In this document: piece after piece, positions 16,133-24,102 of the stretch
Layout: the number at the start of each line of letters is the position of its first letter
How positions within the stretch are numbered: the stretch's first letter is position 1
Origin: an uncultured Clostridium sp.
GTDB lineage: Bacteria > Bacillota_I > Bacilli_A > RF39 > UBA660
DNA length: 29,907 bases
Assembly: GCA_902493795.1 (NCBI GenBank)
Contig: CABUQZ010000021.1
Location: forward strand, 1-29,907
Direction of reading: 5' to 3'
Program-made: the position numbers and the translations under genes
Notes under the pieces: model-generated
What the model saw: only the letters and a program-made list of their open reading frames with translations
The model's database searches: none
Told to the model about the DNA's origin: nothing

Positions 16133-17582
16133 GTTTATCACCTCTTGGATCTAAATCAAGATTTAATTCTTTTTCTATAAATGACGCTAACTTATACATC
16201 TTTGCTTCTTCAAAAGAATCTCCAATTATATGAAGTCCCATAGGTAAATGTTCACTAGAAAATCCCATAGGTATACTCATTCCAGGAAGTCCTGCCATAT
16301 TTACTGGTATTACTAGTATATCATCCATAAATGATTTTGAAGGATCAGCTGTTTCAAGTGCGATATCGTAAGCTGGATCAGTTGTTGTAGGTCCTATAAT
16401 CAAATCATATTTTTTGAAAGAGTTTTTGAAACTTTTTCTTATATCATCTCTAATACTTAAAGCTTTATCATAATATGTTTTAGCGTTTTCACCACTTAAG
16501 ATAAATGATCCTACCATTATTCTTCTTTTTACTTCATCACCAAACCCATTTTGTCTTGTTTTTGTGTATAATTCTTCTAAGTTTTTAGGATTTTCATAAG
16601 AATAACCATATCTTATTCCATCAAATCTAGCTAGGTTACTACTTGCTTCTCCCATTGCAATAATTTGGTATAAAGTTACAGCGTTTTCAATGTAGTCTAA
16701 ATCGATATAATCTACAGTACATCCTTTTTCCTTTAAAATATTTACTATTTTATTAAAATTATCTTTAACTTCTTTTGATACGATATCTGATACAAAATAG
16801 TTTGGAACTGCTATTTTCATACCCTTAATATCTTCACCAATTAATCTTGTAAAATCTTCTTGCTCTTTATCTATACTTGTGAAATCTTTTTCATCTTTTC
16901 CACATAAAATGTTTAAAAGTTCAGCGTTTTCTTCTACATTTCTTGTCATTGGTCCGATTTGGTCTAGACTTGATCCAAATGCTATTAAACCATATCTTGA
17001 AATTCTTCCATATGTTGGTTTCATTCCTACTATTCCACAGTGAGATGCAGGCTGTCTTACTGAACCACCTGTATCACTTCCAAGTGCAAATGGCACTAAT
17101 CTTGCTGATACACATGACGCACTTCCTCCACTAGATCCTCCAGTTATTTTATCAAAGTTCCATGGATTATGTGGAGCTTTAAAATAACTTGTTTTACTAG
17201 TAGAACCCATAGCAAACTCGTCCATATTAGTCTTACCAATAATAATCATATTCTTTTCATTAATAATATCTACAACAGTAGCATTATAAATTGGTATAAA
17301 GTTTTCTAATATTTTAGATGCACAGGTAGTTCTTAAATCTTTTGTACAAATGTTATCTTTAACTGCTATAGGTATTCCAAAGAAAAGATTATCCACTTCT
17401 TTTGTTTCTAGTTCTTTAGCTTTCTTTAGAGCTTCTTCTTTATTTAAAGTAATAAAACAATTTAGTTTTTCATTTTCTTCAATACGCTCGAAGGCTTCAT
17501 TTACTAGGTCAACTGGCTTAATCTTCTTCTCTTTTAGAAGCTTATTAATCTCTTTTAAACTCAAATCTAAATACTTACTCAT
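16125..17582 (-). CDS. gatA: Aspartyl/glutamyl-tRNA amidotransferase subunit A
   Basis: 485 residues, full length. An amidase-signature enzyme with the Ser-cisSer-Lys triad visible: Lys75 in GIPIAVKDN, Ser150 in TGGSSGGSAS and Ser174 in SDTGGSVRQP. It releases ammonia from glutamine and channels it to GatB for conversion of Glu-tRNA(Gln) or Asp-tRNA(Asn). The gene overlaps gatC by 8 bases (its ATG lies within AATGAGTAA) and gatB by 8 bases, so the three are translated together from one transcript. No unusual residue was noticed. Confidence 0.97.
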   Translation of the reverse strand: MSKYLDLSLKEINKLLKEKKIKPVDLVNEAFERIEENEKLNCFITLNKEEALKKAKELETKEVDNLFFGIPIAVKDNICTKDLRTTCASKILENFIPIYNATVVDIINEKNMIIIGKTNMDEFAMGSTSKTSYFKAPHNPWNFDKITGGSSGGSASCVSARLVPFALGSDTGGSVRQPASHCGIVGMKPTYGRISRYGLIAFGSSLDQIGPMTRNVEENAELLNILCGKDEKDFTSIDKEQEDFTRLIGEDIKGMKIAVPNYFVSDIVSKEVKDNFNKIVNILKEKGCTVDYIDLDYIENAVTLYQIIAMGEASSNLARFDGIRYGYSYENPKNLEELYTKTRQNGFGDEVKRRIMVGSFILSGENAKTYYDKALSIRDDIRKSFKNSFKKYDLIIGPTTTDPAYDIALETADPSKSFMDDILVIPVNMAGLPGMSIPMGFSSEHLPMGLHIIGDSFEEAKMYKLASFIEKELNLDLDPRGDKHE

Positions 17583-17874
17583 TTAACATCACCGGTACTT
17601 CCACAAAATTTCCTGTTGAATGAGGAACATTTTTCATAGCTTCTTTGTAGTCAAGCATACTTTCTTCTTTATCCTCTCTTAAAAGATCATTTGAATTATG
17701 CTCTACTGGAAAAATTAGTTCATCTTCATCAAAATCTTTTACTTCTTTTATTTTATCAATATCATCCATTAATTTCTTAAGTTGCACTCTATATTTTTCT
17801 ATTTCATCTTCATCAAGATTAATTCTTGCTAGATAGGCAACGTGTAATACTTCTTCTTTTGATAACTTATCCAT
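17575..17874 (-). CDS. gatC: Aspartyl/glutamyl-tRNA amidotransferase subunit C
   Basis: 99 residues. The N-terminus KEEVLHVAYLARINLDEDEIE matches the GatC helix that wraps around GatA. Further on, the acidic middle, the LREDKEE block and the C-terminal GNFVEVPVML are family marks. GatC stabilises the GatA-GatB interface and is usually first in the operon, as here. AGAGGG precedes the ATG. Its promoter leaves a leader of only about 16 bases. Confidence 0.96.
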   Translation of the reverse strand: MDKLSKEEVLHVAYLARINLDEDEIEKYRVQLKKLMDDIDKIKEVKDFDEDELIFPVEHNSNDLLREDKEESMLDYKEAMKNVPHSTGNFVEVPVMLNE

Positions 17875-18192
17875 ATTATCCCTCTTTTTCTAGAGATATT
17901 ATAGCATAAACGATTTAAAAAAGTATAGACAAATACTTCAATAATTAATAGACAGTATATTAAAATTGTTATCTTAAAGAATTATGTTTATATTGTGAGA
18001 TTTATAGAGTTTATAATTTTCATAGTTATATTTACTATTTTGTACTTTATATCGTTTTAATTACAATATATTATATAATTAAAAAGTTTTGTATTTATTA
18101 ATTTTTTCTTTACAAACTTAACAGTATATATACTTCTTATTTGTTGCTTTTTTTTTTTAGATGCTTTATATTTTTGTTAAATAGGAGGAGAT
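17875..18192. other. Divergent intergenic region between gatC and the oxidoreductase gene
   Basis: This 318-base stretch is very AT-rich. It holds the gatC promoter at its left end and the ribosome site AGGAGGAG of the plus-strand oxidoreductase at its right end. Several plus-strand TATAAT-like words occur (for example 18074-18079 and TATACT at 18129-18134), but none has a convincing -35, so the plus-strand promoter cannot be fixed. A run of eleven T lies at 18148-18158. I see no small gene, tRNA or riboswitch fold in it. Confidence 0.6.
17898..17906 (-). promoter_or_regulatory. Extended -10 promoter of gatCAB
   Basis: The minus strand reads TGCTATAAT, about 23 bases before the gatC start. 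No convincing -35 is present at the expected distance. Confidence 0.55.
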
Positions 18193-19278
18193 ATGAACAG
18201 AAAAATTAGAGTAGTGCAATATGGTGTTGGTAAAATGAGTTTATACACTATGAGATATGCTCTTGAGAAGGGTTGCGAGATTGTTGGTGCAATAGATATC
18301 AACCCAGAAATAATTGGAAAAGATCTATCCGTTATTTTAGGTGGTAATCCAATGGGTGTTACTGTAACATCTGTAAATGATGCTGAAAAGATGTTAAAAG
18401 AAGTAAAACCTGATATTTGTATTGTCACAACAATGAGTTTATTTAATGACGTATACAATTCTCTTGAATTATGTGCAAAATTAGGTATAAACGCAATTAC
18501 TACTTGTGAAGAAGCTTTCTATCCAATAAATTCCAATCCTGTATCAACTAAGGCTATTAATGCAATTGCAAAAGAAACTGGTTGTACAATAACTGGAAGT
18601 GGATATCAAGATGTTTATTGGGGTGAGTTAATTGCTGCCATTGCAGCTTCTACTCAAAGAATTACAAAAATTAAAGGTAGTTCAAGTTATAATGTAGAAG
18701 AATATGGTATTGCACTAGCACAAGCCCATGGAGCTGGGCTTACATTGAGTGAATTCGAAGAAAAAATTGCTTCAGCTGATGATGTCACAGAGGAAGAAAG
18801 AAGAAAATGTATCGAAAATTGCGAATTTGCCCCTTCCTATATGTGGAATGTTAACGGATGGCTAGCTGATAAATTAGGCCTAACAGTTCTTAGCCAAACA
18901 CAAAAATGTGTACCGCAAACTCATAGTGAAGATTTAGAGTCAAGTACATTAGGTATGACTATCCCACAAGGGAATGCCACTGGAATGAGTGCGGTGGTTA
19001 CTACTACAACTAAAGAAGGCATAACAATTGAATCAGAATGTATTGGTAAAGTCTATTCCAAAGATGACTTTGATAAAAATGAATGGACTGTGTATGGTGA
19101 ACCTGATACAACAATAGTTGTAAATAAACCTGCAACTGTTGAACTTACTTGTGCTACTGTTGTTAACAGAATTCCTGACGTTATCAATGCCTTACCAGGA
19201 TATGTAACTACAGACAAAATTGGTGAACCAACATTTAAAATCAAACCTTTAAATGAATATGTAAAAAAGGATGATTAA
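18193..19278 (+). CDS. NAD(P)-dependent oxidoreductase related to 2,4-diaminopentanoate dehydrogenase
   Basis: 361 residues. A Rossmann fold opens the protein: VVQYGVGKMS (G-x-G-x-x pattern near residue 10) and the acidic VGAIDINPEI end of strand 2. It resembles the dihydrodipicolinate-reductase-like family (COG3804), which contains 2,4-diaminopentanoate dehydrogenase of the clostridial ornithine fermentation. GSGYQDVYWGE and the His-containing AQAHGAGLT are family-like blocks. None of the other ornithine-fermentation genes is nearby, so the substrate is open; another amino-acid-derived imine is equally possible. A strong AGGAGGAG precedes the ATG. It is one of two plus-strand genes in the window, and its base composition is richer in G+C than its neighbours, which may mean later acquisition. 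Confidence 0.75.
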   Translation: MNRKIRVVQYGVGKMSLYTMRYALEKGCEIVGAIDINPEIIGKDLSVILGGNPMGVTVTSVNDAEKMLKEVKPDICIVTTMSLFNDVYNSLELCAKLGINAITTCEEAFYPINSNPVSTKAINAIAKETGCTITGSGYQDVYWGELIAAIAASTQRITKIKGSSSYNVEEYGIALAQAHGAGLTLSEFEEKIASADDVTEEERRKCIENCEFAPSYMWNVNGWLADKLGLTVLSQTQKCVPQTHSEDLESSTLGMTIPQGNATGMSAVVTTTTKEGITIESECIGKVYSKDDFDKNEWTVYGEPDTTIVVNKPATVELTCATVVNRIPDVINALPGYVTTDKIGEPTFKIKPLNEYVKKDD

Positions 19279-19283
19279 CCAAG

Positions 19284-19318
19284 AAAAAAGTGCTATTAAA
19301 AAAATTAGCACTTTTTTT
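19284..19318. terminator. Bidirectional terminator between convergent genes
   Basis: A perfect 12-bp stem (19284-19295 with 19306-19317) and a 10-base loop. A run of at least six T follows on each strand, so it serves both the oxidoreductase (plus) and the DUF421 gene (minus). The DUF421 stop codon lies inside it. Confidence 0.85.
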
Positions 19319-20024
19319 ATTCGAAATTTCCTTTACTAACAAGTTCTACATTTTTCTCATATACTACTAGTCTTTCGTTTGTATCACATGTTACAAGTAA
19401 TAAATTTTTAATGTTATGATATTTTAAAGCTTGTAATCTCGTTATTAACCATTTTTCGTCTTTATTAATGCATTTTAAGTTATTATGCATTATTTTTCCA
19501 TCTATTACTACGTTAGTACAAACTCCCATATATGGGGGTTTTAATTTTACATCATTTGGTGTAAGTGGTTTAAATTTTGATTTTGGAAGAAAACTTATCT
19601 TTCCATTCGCTTCTAAAATTGCATACTCTATTTCAGAAATATCAAAATAGCCATTTGTTCTTGCTTCTTCTAGAAAATCATTAATATCAAGCTTACTTTT
19701 ATTTAATCCTTTTTCAATTATCTTCCCATTTTCCATTATTACTACTGGAGTTCCACTTATTATTCTTCTTAATACAATACTTTTGGTAGTTATAAAAGAA
19801 ACAAATATTGATATAAGAGAATAGATAAACATTACCATTACACCATCCCAAAATAATACCTCTTTATTAACAGTCATTTCTGCTACAACGTTTCCTATTG
19901 ATATTCCTATTACATAGTCAAACATATTTAACTGGTTTATTTGTTTTTTACCTAAAGCATTTGTGAATAGAAAGAGCGCTAGTAAAGAACCTACTGATTT
20001 AATTATAATCATTAAAAAATCCAT
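19317..20024 (-). CDS. DUF421 (YetF-like) membrane protein
   Basis: 235 residues. Three N-terminal membrane helices (about 5-22, 33-50 and 58-80) are followed by a cytoplasmic YetF-type domain, with GTPVVIMENGKIIEKGL and the conserved block DFLEEARTNGYFDISEIEYAILEANGKISFLPK. The family is common in spore formers and other Gram-positives; molecular function is not established. The gene lies 32 bases after fhs with no terminator between, so it may be co-transcribed. Its ribosome site and start codon are inside a perfect inverted repeat (20021-20046), suggesting control of translation. It ends within a bidirectional terminator. Confidence 0.88.
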   Translation of the reverse strand: MDFLMIIIKSVGSLLALFLFTNALGKKQINQLNMFDYVIGISIGNVVAEMTVNKEVLFWDGVMVMFIYSLISIFVSFITTKSIVLRRIISGTPVVIMENGKIIEKGLNKSKLDINDFLEEARTNGYFDISEIEYAILEANGKISFLPKSKFKPLTPNDVKLKPPYMGVCTNVVIDGKIMHNNLKCINKDEKWLITRLQALKYHNIKNLLLVTCDTNERLVVYEKNVELVSKGNFE

Positions 20025-20046
20025 AATATCACCTTTAATATTATGG
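20021..20046 (-). promoter_or_regulatory. Hairpin covering the DUF421 start codon
   Basis: The arms 20046-20038 and 20029-20021 form a perfect 9-bp stem on the minus strand (CCATAATAT/ATATTATGG) with an 8-base loop. The loop holds the Shine-Dalgarno AAAGGTG, and the ATG (20024-20022) is in the 3' arm. If it folds in the mRNA, it would hide the start codon while leaving the ribosome site exposed. Confidence 0.45.
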
Positions 20047-20056
20047 ACATATATTT

Positions 20057-21703
20057 TTAAAATAAACCAACTATATCATTATTGTCATCTAAGTCGATTG
20101 ATTCATAATTAGGTTTCTTAGGTAGCCCTGGCATTGTCAAGATTGAACCTAGATATACTGTTATAAATCCAGCCCCTGTTCTTAATTCGATATCTCGAAC
20201 AGTTACTTCATAATCTTTTGGATATCCTAATTTCTTAGGATCATCACTTATTGAGTATTGTGTTTTAGCAATGCATACAGGTAAGTGTCCTTCATCTAGT
20301 TTTTTTATTAGCTCTAGTTTTCTTATAGCAACATCAGTATAAGTAATTTTTCCTGCATGATATATTTCCTTACATATTTTTTCTATTTTGTCTTCTACTC
20401 TTTCATTTGATTCATATAACTCATGAAAGTCATTTTCATAGTCGCAGATATCTACTATTTTATCAGCAAGTGCTATAGCTCCTATTCCACCTTTTAGATA
20501 TGTTTCACAAAGAGAGAATTCAACACCCATTGAATCACAGAACTTTTTAATTAATTCAAGTTCAAATGTTGTATCTGTTGAAAATTTATTAAGAGCTACT
20601 ATAACGTGAGATGTAAATTTCTTTAAGTTTTCAATATGTACCTGTAGATTTGGAAGTCCTTGTTGTAGGAAGATATTGTTTTCTTCACTAATTGATTCTT
20701 TAGGTGAACCACCATTATGTTTTAAAGCTCTTGTAGTTACAGCAAGTACAACGCAGTCTGGTTTAAGATTTCCTAATCTACATTTAATATCCATAAACTT
20801 TTCTGCACCTAAATCTGCTCCAAAACCTGCTTCTGTTATTACGTAATCTCCAAGTTTTAATCCAAGATTAGTAGCTACTAGTGAATTACATCCATGAGCA
20901 ATATTAGCAAATGGTCCTCCATGGATGATTACTGGATTATTTTCAAGTGTTTGTACTAAATTTGGGTTAAACGCATCTTTTAGAAGTGTTACTAAAGATC
21001 CTTCTAGATGTAAATCTTTAGCATATATTGGGTTTCCTGCTGTGTCTTCAGCTAGCATTATATTTGAAAGTTTTTCTCTTAATTCAGTGTAGTCTTTTGA
21101 AAGACAAAATACACTCATAACTTCAGATGCTGCTGTTATATCAAAACCTGTTTCAGTTACTACACCTTTACTTACTTCGTAAGATATTTTTCTTAAGGAC
21201 CTATCATTAACATCTAAGCATCTTTTAAAGAATATTTTATTTGGATTAATATTTAAAGTATTTCCCTGATATATGTGATTATCTATTGCAGCACTTATTA
21301 AATTATTACAGCTTGTTATTGCATGTAAATCTCCAGTAAAATGAAGGTTTATATCTTCCATTGGAACTACTTGACTATATCCTCCACCTGTTGCACCACC
21401 TTTAAGTCCAAACACTGGTCCTAGTGATGGTTCTCTTAATACTCCAACTGCTTTCTTACCTATATGATTAAAAGCATCTACAAGTCCAATAGATACTGTT
21501 GTTTTTCCTTCTCCATATGGTGTTGGATTAATAGCAGTTACTAAAACTAGTTTTCCTTTATGACCTGTCATTATGTCATTAAATTTGATTTTTGCTTTAT
21601 ATTTCCCGTATGTCTCAATTTGATCTTCTTCAAGACCTAAACTTTGTGCAACTTCTCTAATATCTTTTTTAACACAAGTTTTTGCAATTTCTATATCATT
21701 CAT
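20057..21703 (-). CDS. fhs: Formate-tetrahydrofolate ligase
   Basis: 548 residues, as expected for the family. The ATP site TPYGEGKTTVSIGL (about 61-74) and blocks such as REPSLGPVFGLKGGATGGGY, FTGDLHAIT and HGGPFANIAHGCNS identify it. It joins formate to tetrahydrofolate using ATP to give 10-formyl-THF for purine synthesis, fMet-tRNA formylation or one-carbon flux in anaerobes. It is transcribed divergently from a radical SAM gene with only about 75 bases between the start codons. The ATG at 21703 with AGGTG upstream is chosen; the in-frame GTG at 21712 lies in the Shine-Dalgarno. No other Wood-Ljungdahl gene is in the window. Confidence 0.97.
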   Translation of the reverse strand: MNDIEIAKTCVKKDIREVAQSLGLEEDQIETYGKYKAKIKFNDIMTGHKGKLVLVTAINPTPYGEGKTTVSIGLVDAFNHIGKKAVGVLREPSLGPVFGLKGGATGGGYSQVVPMEDINLHFTGDLHAITSCNNLISAAIDNHIYQGNTLNINPNKIFFKRCLDVNDRSLRKISYEVSKGVVTETGFDITAASEVMSVFCLSKDYTELREKLSNIMLAEDTAGNPIYAKDLHLEGSLVTLLKDAFNPNLVQTLENNPVIIHGGPFANIAHGCNSLVATNLGLKLGDYVITEAGFGADLGAEKFMDIKCRLGNLKPDCVVLAVTTRALKHNGGSPKESISEENNIFLQQGLPNLQVHIENLKKFTSHVIVALNKFSTDTTFELELIKKFCDSMGVEFSLCETYLKGGIGAIALADKIVDICDYENDFHELYESNERVEDKIEKICKEIYHAGKITYTDVAIRKLELIKKLDEGHLPVCIAKTQYSISDDPKKLGYPKDYEVTVRDIELRTGAGFITVYLGSILTMPGLPKKPNYESIDLDDNNDIVGLF

Positions 21704-21720
21704 TTTTATCACCTAGTAAA

Positions 21721-21729
21721 ATTATATCA
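21721..21729 (-). promoter_or_regulatory. fhs: Extended -10 promoter of fhs
   Basis: Minus strand TGATATAAT, 18 bases before the fhs start. The -35 region is weak and lies within the divergent promoter of the radical SAM gene. The leader is too short for a folate riboswitch. Confidence 0.55.
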
Positions 21730-21751
21730 CAAGAAAAATTATTTTAATACG

Positions 21752-21760
21752 TGTTATAAT
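21752..21760 (+). promoter_or_regulatory. Extended -10 promoter of the radical SAM gene
   Basis: Plus strand TGTTATAAT, a perfect extended -10. Transcription would start near 21767, giving a leader of about 11 bases that is almost only the ribosome site GGTGAG. Confidence 0.6.
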
Positions 21761-21777
21761 AATTTTTGGTGAGAAGT

Positions 21778-22668
21778 ATGAATCTTAATAATTGTAGATT
21801 ATGTCCAAGAAATTGTGGAGTTGATAGAACAAATAACGAGTTAGGTTTTTGTAAGGCTCCAAGTAAAATAAAAATAGCAAGATACTCACTTCACTTTTGG
21901 GAAGAACCTTGTTTATCATCTGATAAAGGATCAGGAACTATATTTTTCTCATGTTGTAATTTAAAGTGTGTTTTCTGTCAAAACTTTGAAATATCTAGTA
22001 ATAACTATGGAAGAGAAATATCTGTTGATGAGTTTTCAAATATCTGTTTAAAACTTCAAGATAAGGGTGCAAATAATATAAATTTAGTTACACCTACTAT
22101 GTATATTCCTTTAATTAAAGAAGGTCTTATACTTGCTAAGAAAAAAGGACTAGTAATTCCTATTGTGTATAATACAAGTGGTTATGAAAATATTGAAGCA
22201 TTAAAAGAATTAGATGGATTAATAGATATTTATTTACCTGATTTTAAGTATTATGATGATAGCTTAGGTCGAAAATTTTCTCTTGTTAAGGATTATTCAA
22301 AATACGCTAAAGAGGCAATCAAAGAAATGTATAGGCAAGTTGGTAAGAACAAATTCAAAGATGATATTATGGTTAAAGGAGTTATTGTACGCCACTTACT
22401 GCTTCCTAGTCATAGTGATGACTCAAAAAAAATAATTAAGTATTTATATGATACTTACAAAGATAATATTTATATGAGTATTATGAATCAATATACTCCT
22501 GTTAGGAAAATAGATAAGTACCCCGAACTTAATAGTACTGTTTTGGAAAGTGAATATGATGAACTTATTAATTATGCTTGTGATTTAGGTGTTACTAATG
22601 CTTTTATTCAGGAAGGAGAAACATGTAAAGAAAGTTTTATTCCTGATTTTACAAAATTTGAAGGATAA
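21778..22668 (+). CDS. PflX-like radical SAM protein
   Basis: 296 residues. An N-terminal CRLCPRNCGVDR motif and the radical SAM cluster CNLKCVFCQN (CxxxCxxC) near residues 60-70 place it in the PflX / pyruvate-formate-lyase-activating-enzyme-like group (COG1313). The C-terminal MSIMNQYTPV block is typical. Members bind a 4Fe-4S cluster and SAM. They are assumed to activate a glycyl-radical enzyme, but the target is mostly unknown and no glycyl-radical enzyme gene is present here. It diverges from fhs, which links it by position to formate and one-carbon metabolism (inference). The ATG at 21778 is chosen because the ribosome site GGTGAG precedes it; the in-frame TTG at 21766 overlaps the expected transcription start. 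Confidence 0.88.
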   Translation: MNLNNCRLCPRNCGVDRTNNELGFCKAPSKIKIARYSLHFWEEPCLSSDKGSGTIFFSCCNLKCVFCQNFEISSNNYGREISVDEFSNICLKLQDKGANNINLVTPTMYIPLIKEGLILAKKKGLVIPIVYNTSGYENIEALKELDGLIDIYLPDFKYYDDSLGRKFSLVKDYSKYAKEAIKEMYRQVGKNKFKDDIMVKGVIVRHLLLPSHSDDSKKIIKYLYDTYKDNIYMSIMNQYTPVRKIDKYPELNSTVLESEYDELINYACDLGVTNAFIQEGETCKESFIPDFTKFEG

Positions 22669-22671
22669 GAA

Positions 22672-22708
22672 AAAGAAGTTATTTTTTGGATAACTTCTTT
22701 ATTTTTTT
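22672..22708. terminator. Bidirectional terminator between radical SAM and PP2C-like genes
   Basis: A perfect 11-bp stem (22672-22682 with 22690-22700), a 7-base loop, ATTTTTTT on the plus strand and TTTTTC on the minus strand. A small second hairpin followed by TTTTT (22710-22727) may back it up on the plus strand. Confidence 0.8.
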
Positions 22709-22734
22709 AGATAACTTATCTTTTTAGTTTTTAA

Positions 22735-24102
22735 TTACATTTTAGCAACAAATCTTGTTGGATAAACTTTTTGCTTCTTTTTAACATATAATGCTGCTGT
22801 TGCATTATATTCTCCTTCAGGTATTTCTCTATCATATCCATATTTTTGTTCTTCTAATACAGAATGAGAATTAGTTGCTTGCCAAGTTATGCTTGAAGTT
22901 GGTGTTTTAAGATCTATATATTTTTTTATTTGTTCTTCTTCTAAGCCTTTGACAACACCATTAGTTACTATTAATATTTTATCATAATCATTATTAATAA
23001 CTAGTGTTCTATTACCGATATCTAAAGAATTATTATCTCTTCCTAATTCGTTTAATACAATCTTGGAAGCCCTATGAAATCTTGAAAACTCTTCTTTTAA
23101 ATAACCTTCACTTATTAAATCCTGTACTAAAGTGTTTTCTTTATTTACTTTTTCAGTATTTCCATCTTTTTCCTTATATACTCTTGAACTACCAATTGTA
23201 GATACTAAAGTCTTGTCTTTTCCAACTATAACACATGCAAGTGATACTTTTCCTTTTCTTCCTTCAATCATTTCAATGTTTATTTGTTTTAGTTTATTAT
23301 CTAGTAAATTAGCAAGAGTATCTATATCTTCAAAAAGATTAGGATCTAATCTCTCAAACCAGTTTGTTAAACTTAAAATTGCATAGTTACTAGCAGATAT
23401 TTCACTTTCTCTATTTTCATTGGCATCTGCTGTTGCCATCAATTTAAACTCACTATTATTTGGGTGTTCTAATAAGATAACTCGATCTCCTTGTTTTTCT
23501 TTTTTACCTTTTTCCATTGTGGCGTACAAATCTCCAACTTGATAATCGATATGATTTTTATTACATTGTGCATTTAAAATAATATCTTTTTTACTTTTAT
23601 TAAATAATAAATTACGTACTCTTCCTAAAGAAGAAGTTTTAGCATTTTCATTATTTGTCTTTTCTAAGTAATATATATATTTTTTTATTTCTTTATCAGT
23701 AATATTTTCTAGGCTTTCTAAATCTATATTTTCTTCATACCTTTGAGTTGCAAAAGCTACTGTTAATTTACATAATAAAAATTCATGCTTTTTTAAGAAT
23801 TCAATACATTTATCATATGGTACTTTGTTATCTTTTAATTCTTTCAAAAATATTTTACAAGAATCTTTATAAAGTATATCTTCGCCTGATGCTGCAACTT
23901 TTAAAGAATGTTTAATTATTTCTCTAATTAAGTCATCTTTAGTTATTCCTTGAAACTCGTTTTTTACCTTTGCTTCTACTCTTTCATTACCTATTTTTTG
24001 TCCTAGTGCTAAGTCTATTAATACTCTTGAAATTTTTACTACGTTGAATTTGGCTTTTAAATTCTTTACTGCGTCATCAATTTTATCTATTGTCTTTTCC
24101 AT
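22735..24102 (-). CDS. Degenerate PP2C-type phosphatase-like protein
   Basis: 455 residues. The first 190 are mostly helical and match no family I recognise. Residues about 200-440 follow the PP2C Ser/Thr phosphatase pattern: QGDR (Asp206), ATADAN (Asp226), ASNYAILSLTNWFERL, VSTIGSSRVYKEKDG, KILIVTNGVV and YNATAALYVK. Several metal-binding positions are altered. The usual DG after the second strand is Asp-Ala, the late S/TDG is TNG (Asn381), and the DN before TAAxY is Tyr432-Asn433. It may therefore be a pseudo-phosphatase that binds rather than dephosphorylates a partner. It is the last gene of the prsW-LtaS-like-dxs operon and overlaps dxs by 20 bases, with GGGGGAGAG upstream of its ATG. 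No membrane segment. Confidence 0.7.
   Translation of the reverse strand: MEKTIDKIDDAVKNLKAKFNVVKISRVLIDLALGQKIGNERVEAKVKNEFQGITKDDLIREIIKHSLKVAASGEDILYKDSCKIFLKELKDNKVPYDKCIEFLKKHEFLLCKLTVAFATQRYEENIDLESLENITDKEIKKYIYYLEKTNNENAKTSSLGRVRNLLFNKSKKDIILNAQCNKNHIDYQVGDLYATMEKGKKEKQGDRVILLEHPNNSEFKLMATADANENRESEISASNYAILSLTNWFERLDPNLFEDIDTLANLLDNKLKQINIEMIEGRKGKVSLACVIVGKDKTLVSTIGSSRVYKEKDGNTEKVNKENTLVQDLISEGYLKEEFSRFHRASKIVLNELGRDNNSLDIGNRTLVINNDYDKILIVTNGVVKGLEEEQIKKYIDLKTPTSSITWQATNSHSVLEEQKYGYDREIPEGEYNATAALYVKKKQKVYPTRFVAKM

Noticed and set aside
17875..18192. A small RNA or riboswitch between gatC and the oxidoreductase
   Set aside because: Only AT-rich sequence without stable GC-containing stems; nothing resembling a known aptamer or T-box.
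18177..18458. Minus-strand frame opposite the oxidoreductase
   Set aside because: Overlaps the start of a clearly coding plus-strand gene that has a strong ribosome site; composition is that of a shadow.
20021..20046. The fhs-DUF421 inverted repeat as a terminator
   Set aside because: It is not followed by a T run on the minus strand, and its 3' arm contains the DUF421 start codon.
21704..21777. A folate (THF) riboswitch before fhs
   Set aside because: The -10 lies 18 bases from the start codon, leaving no room for an aptamer.
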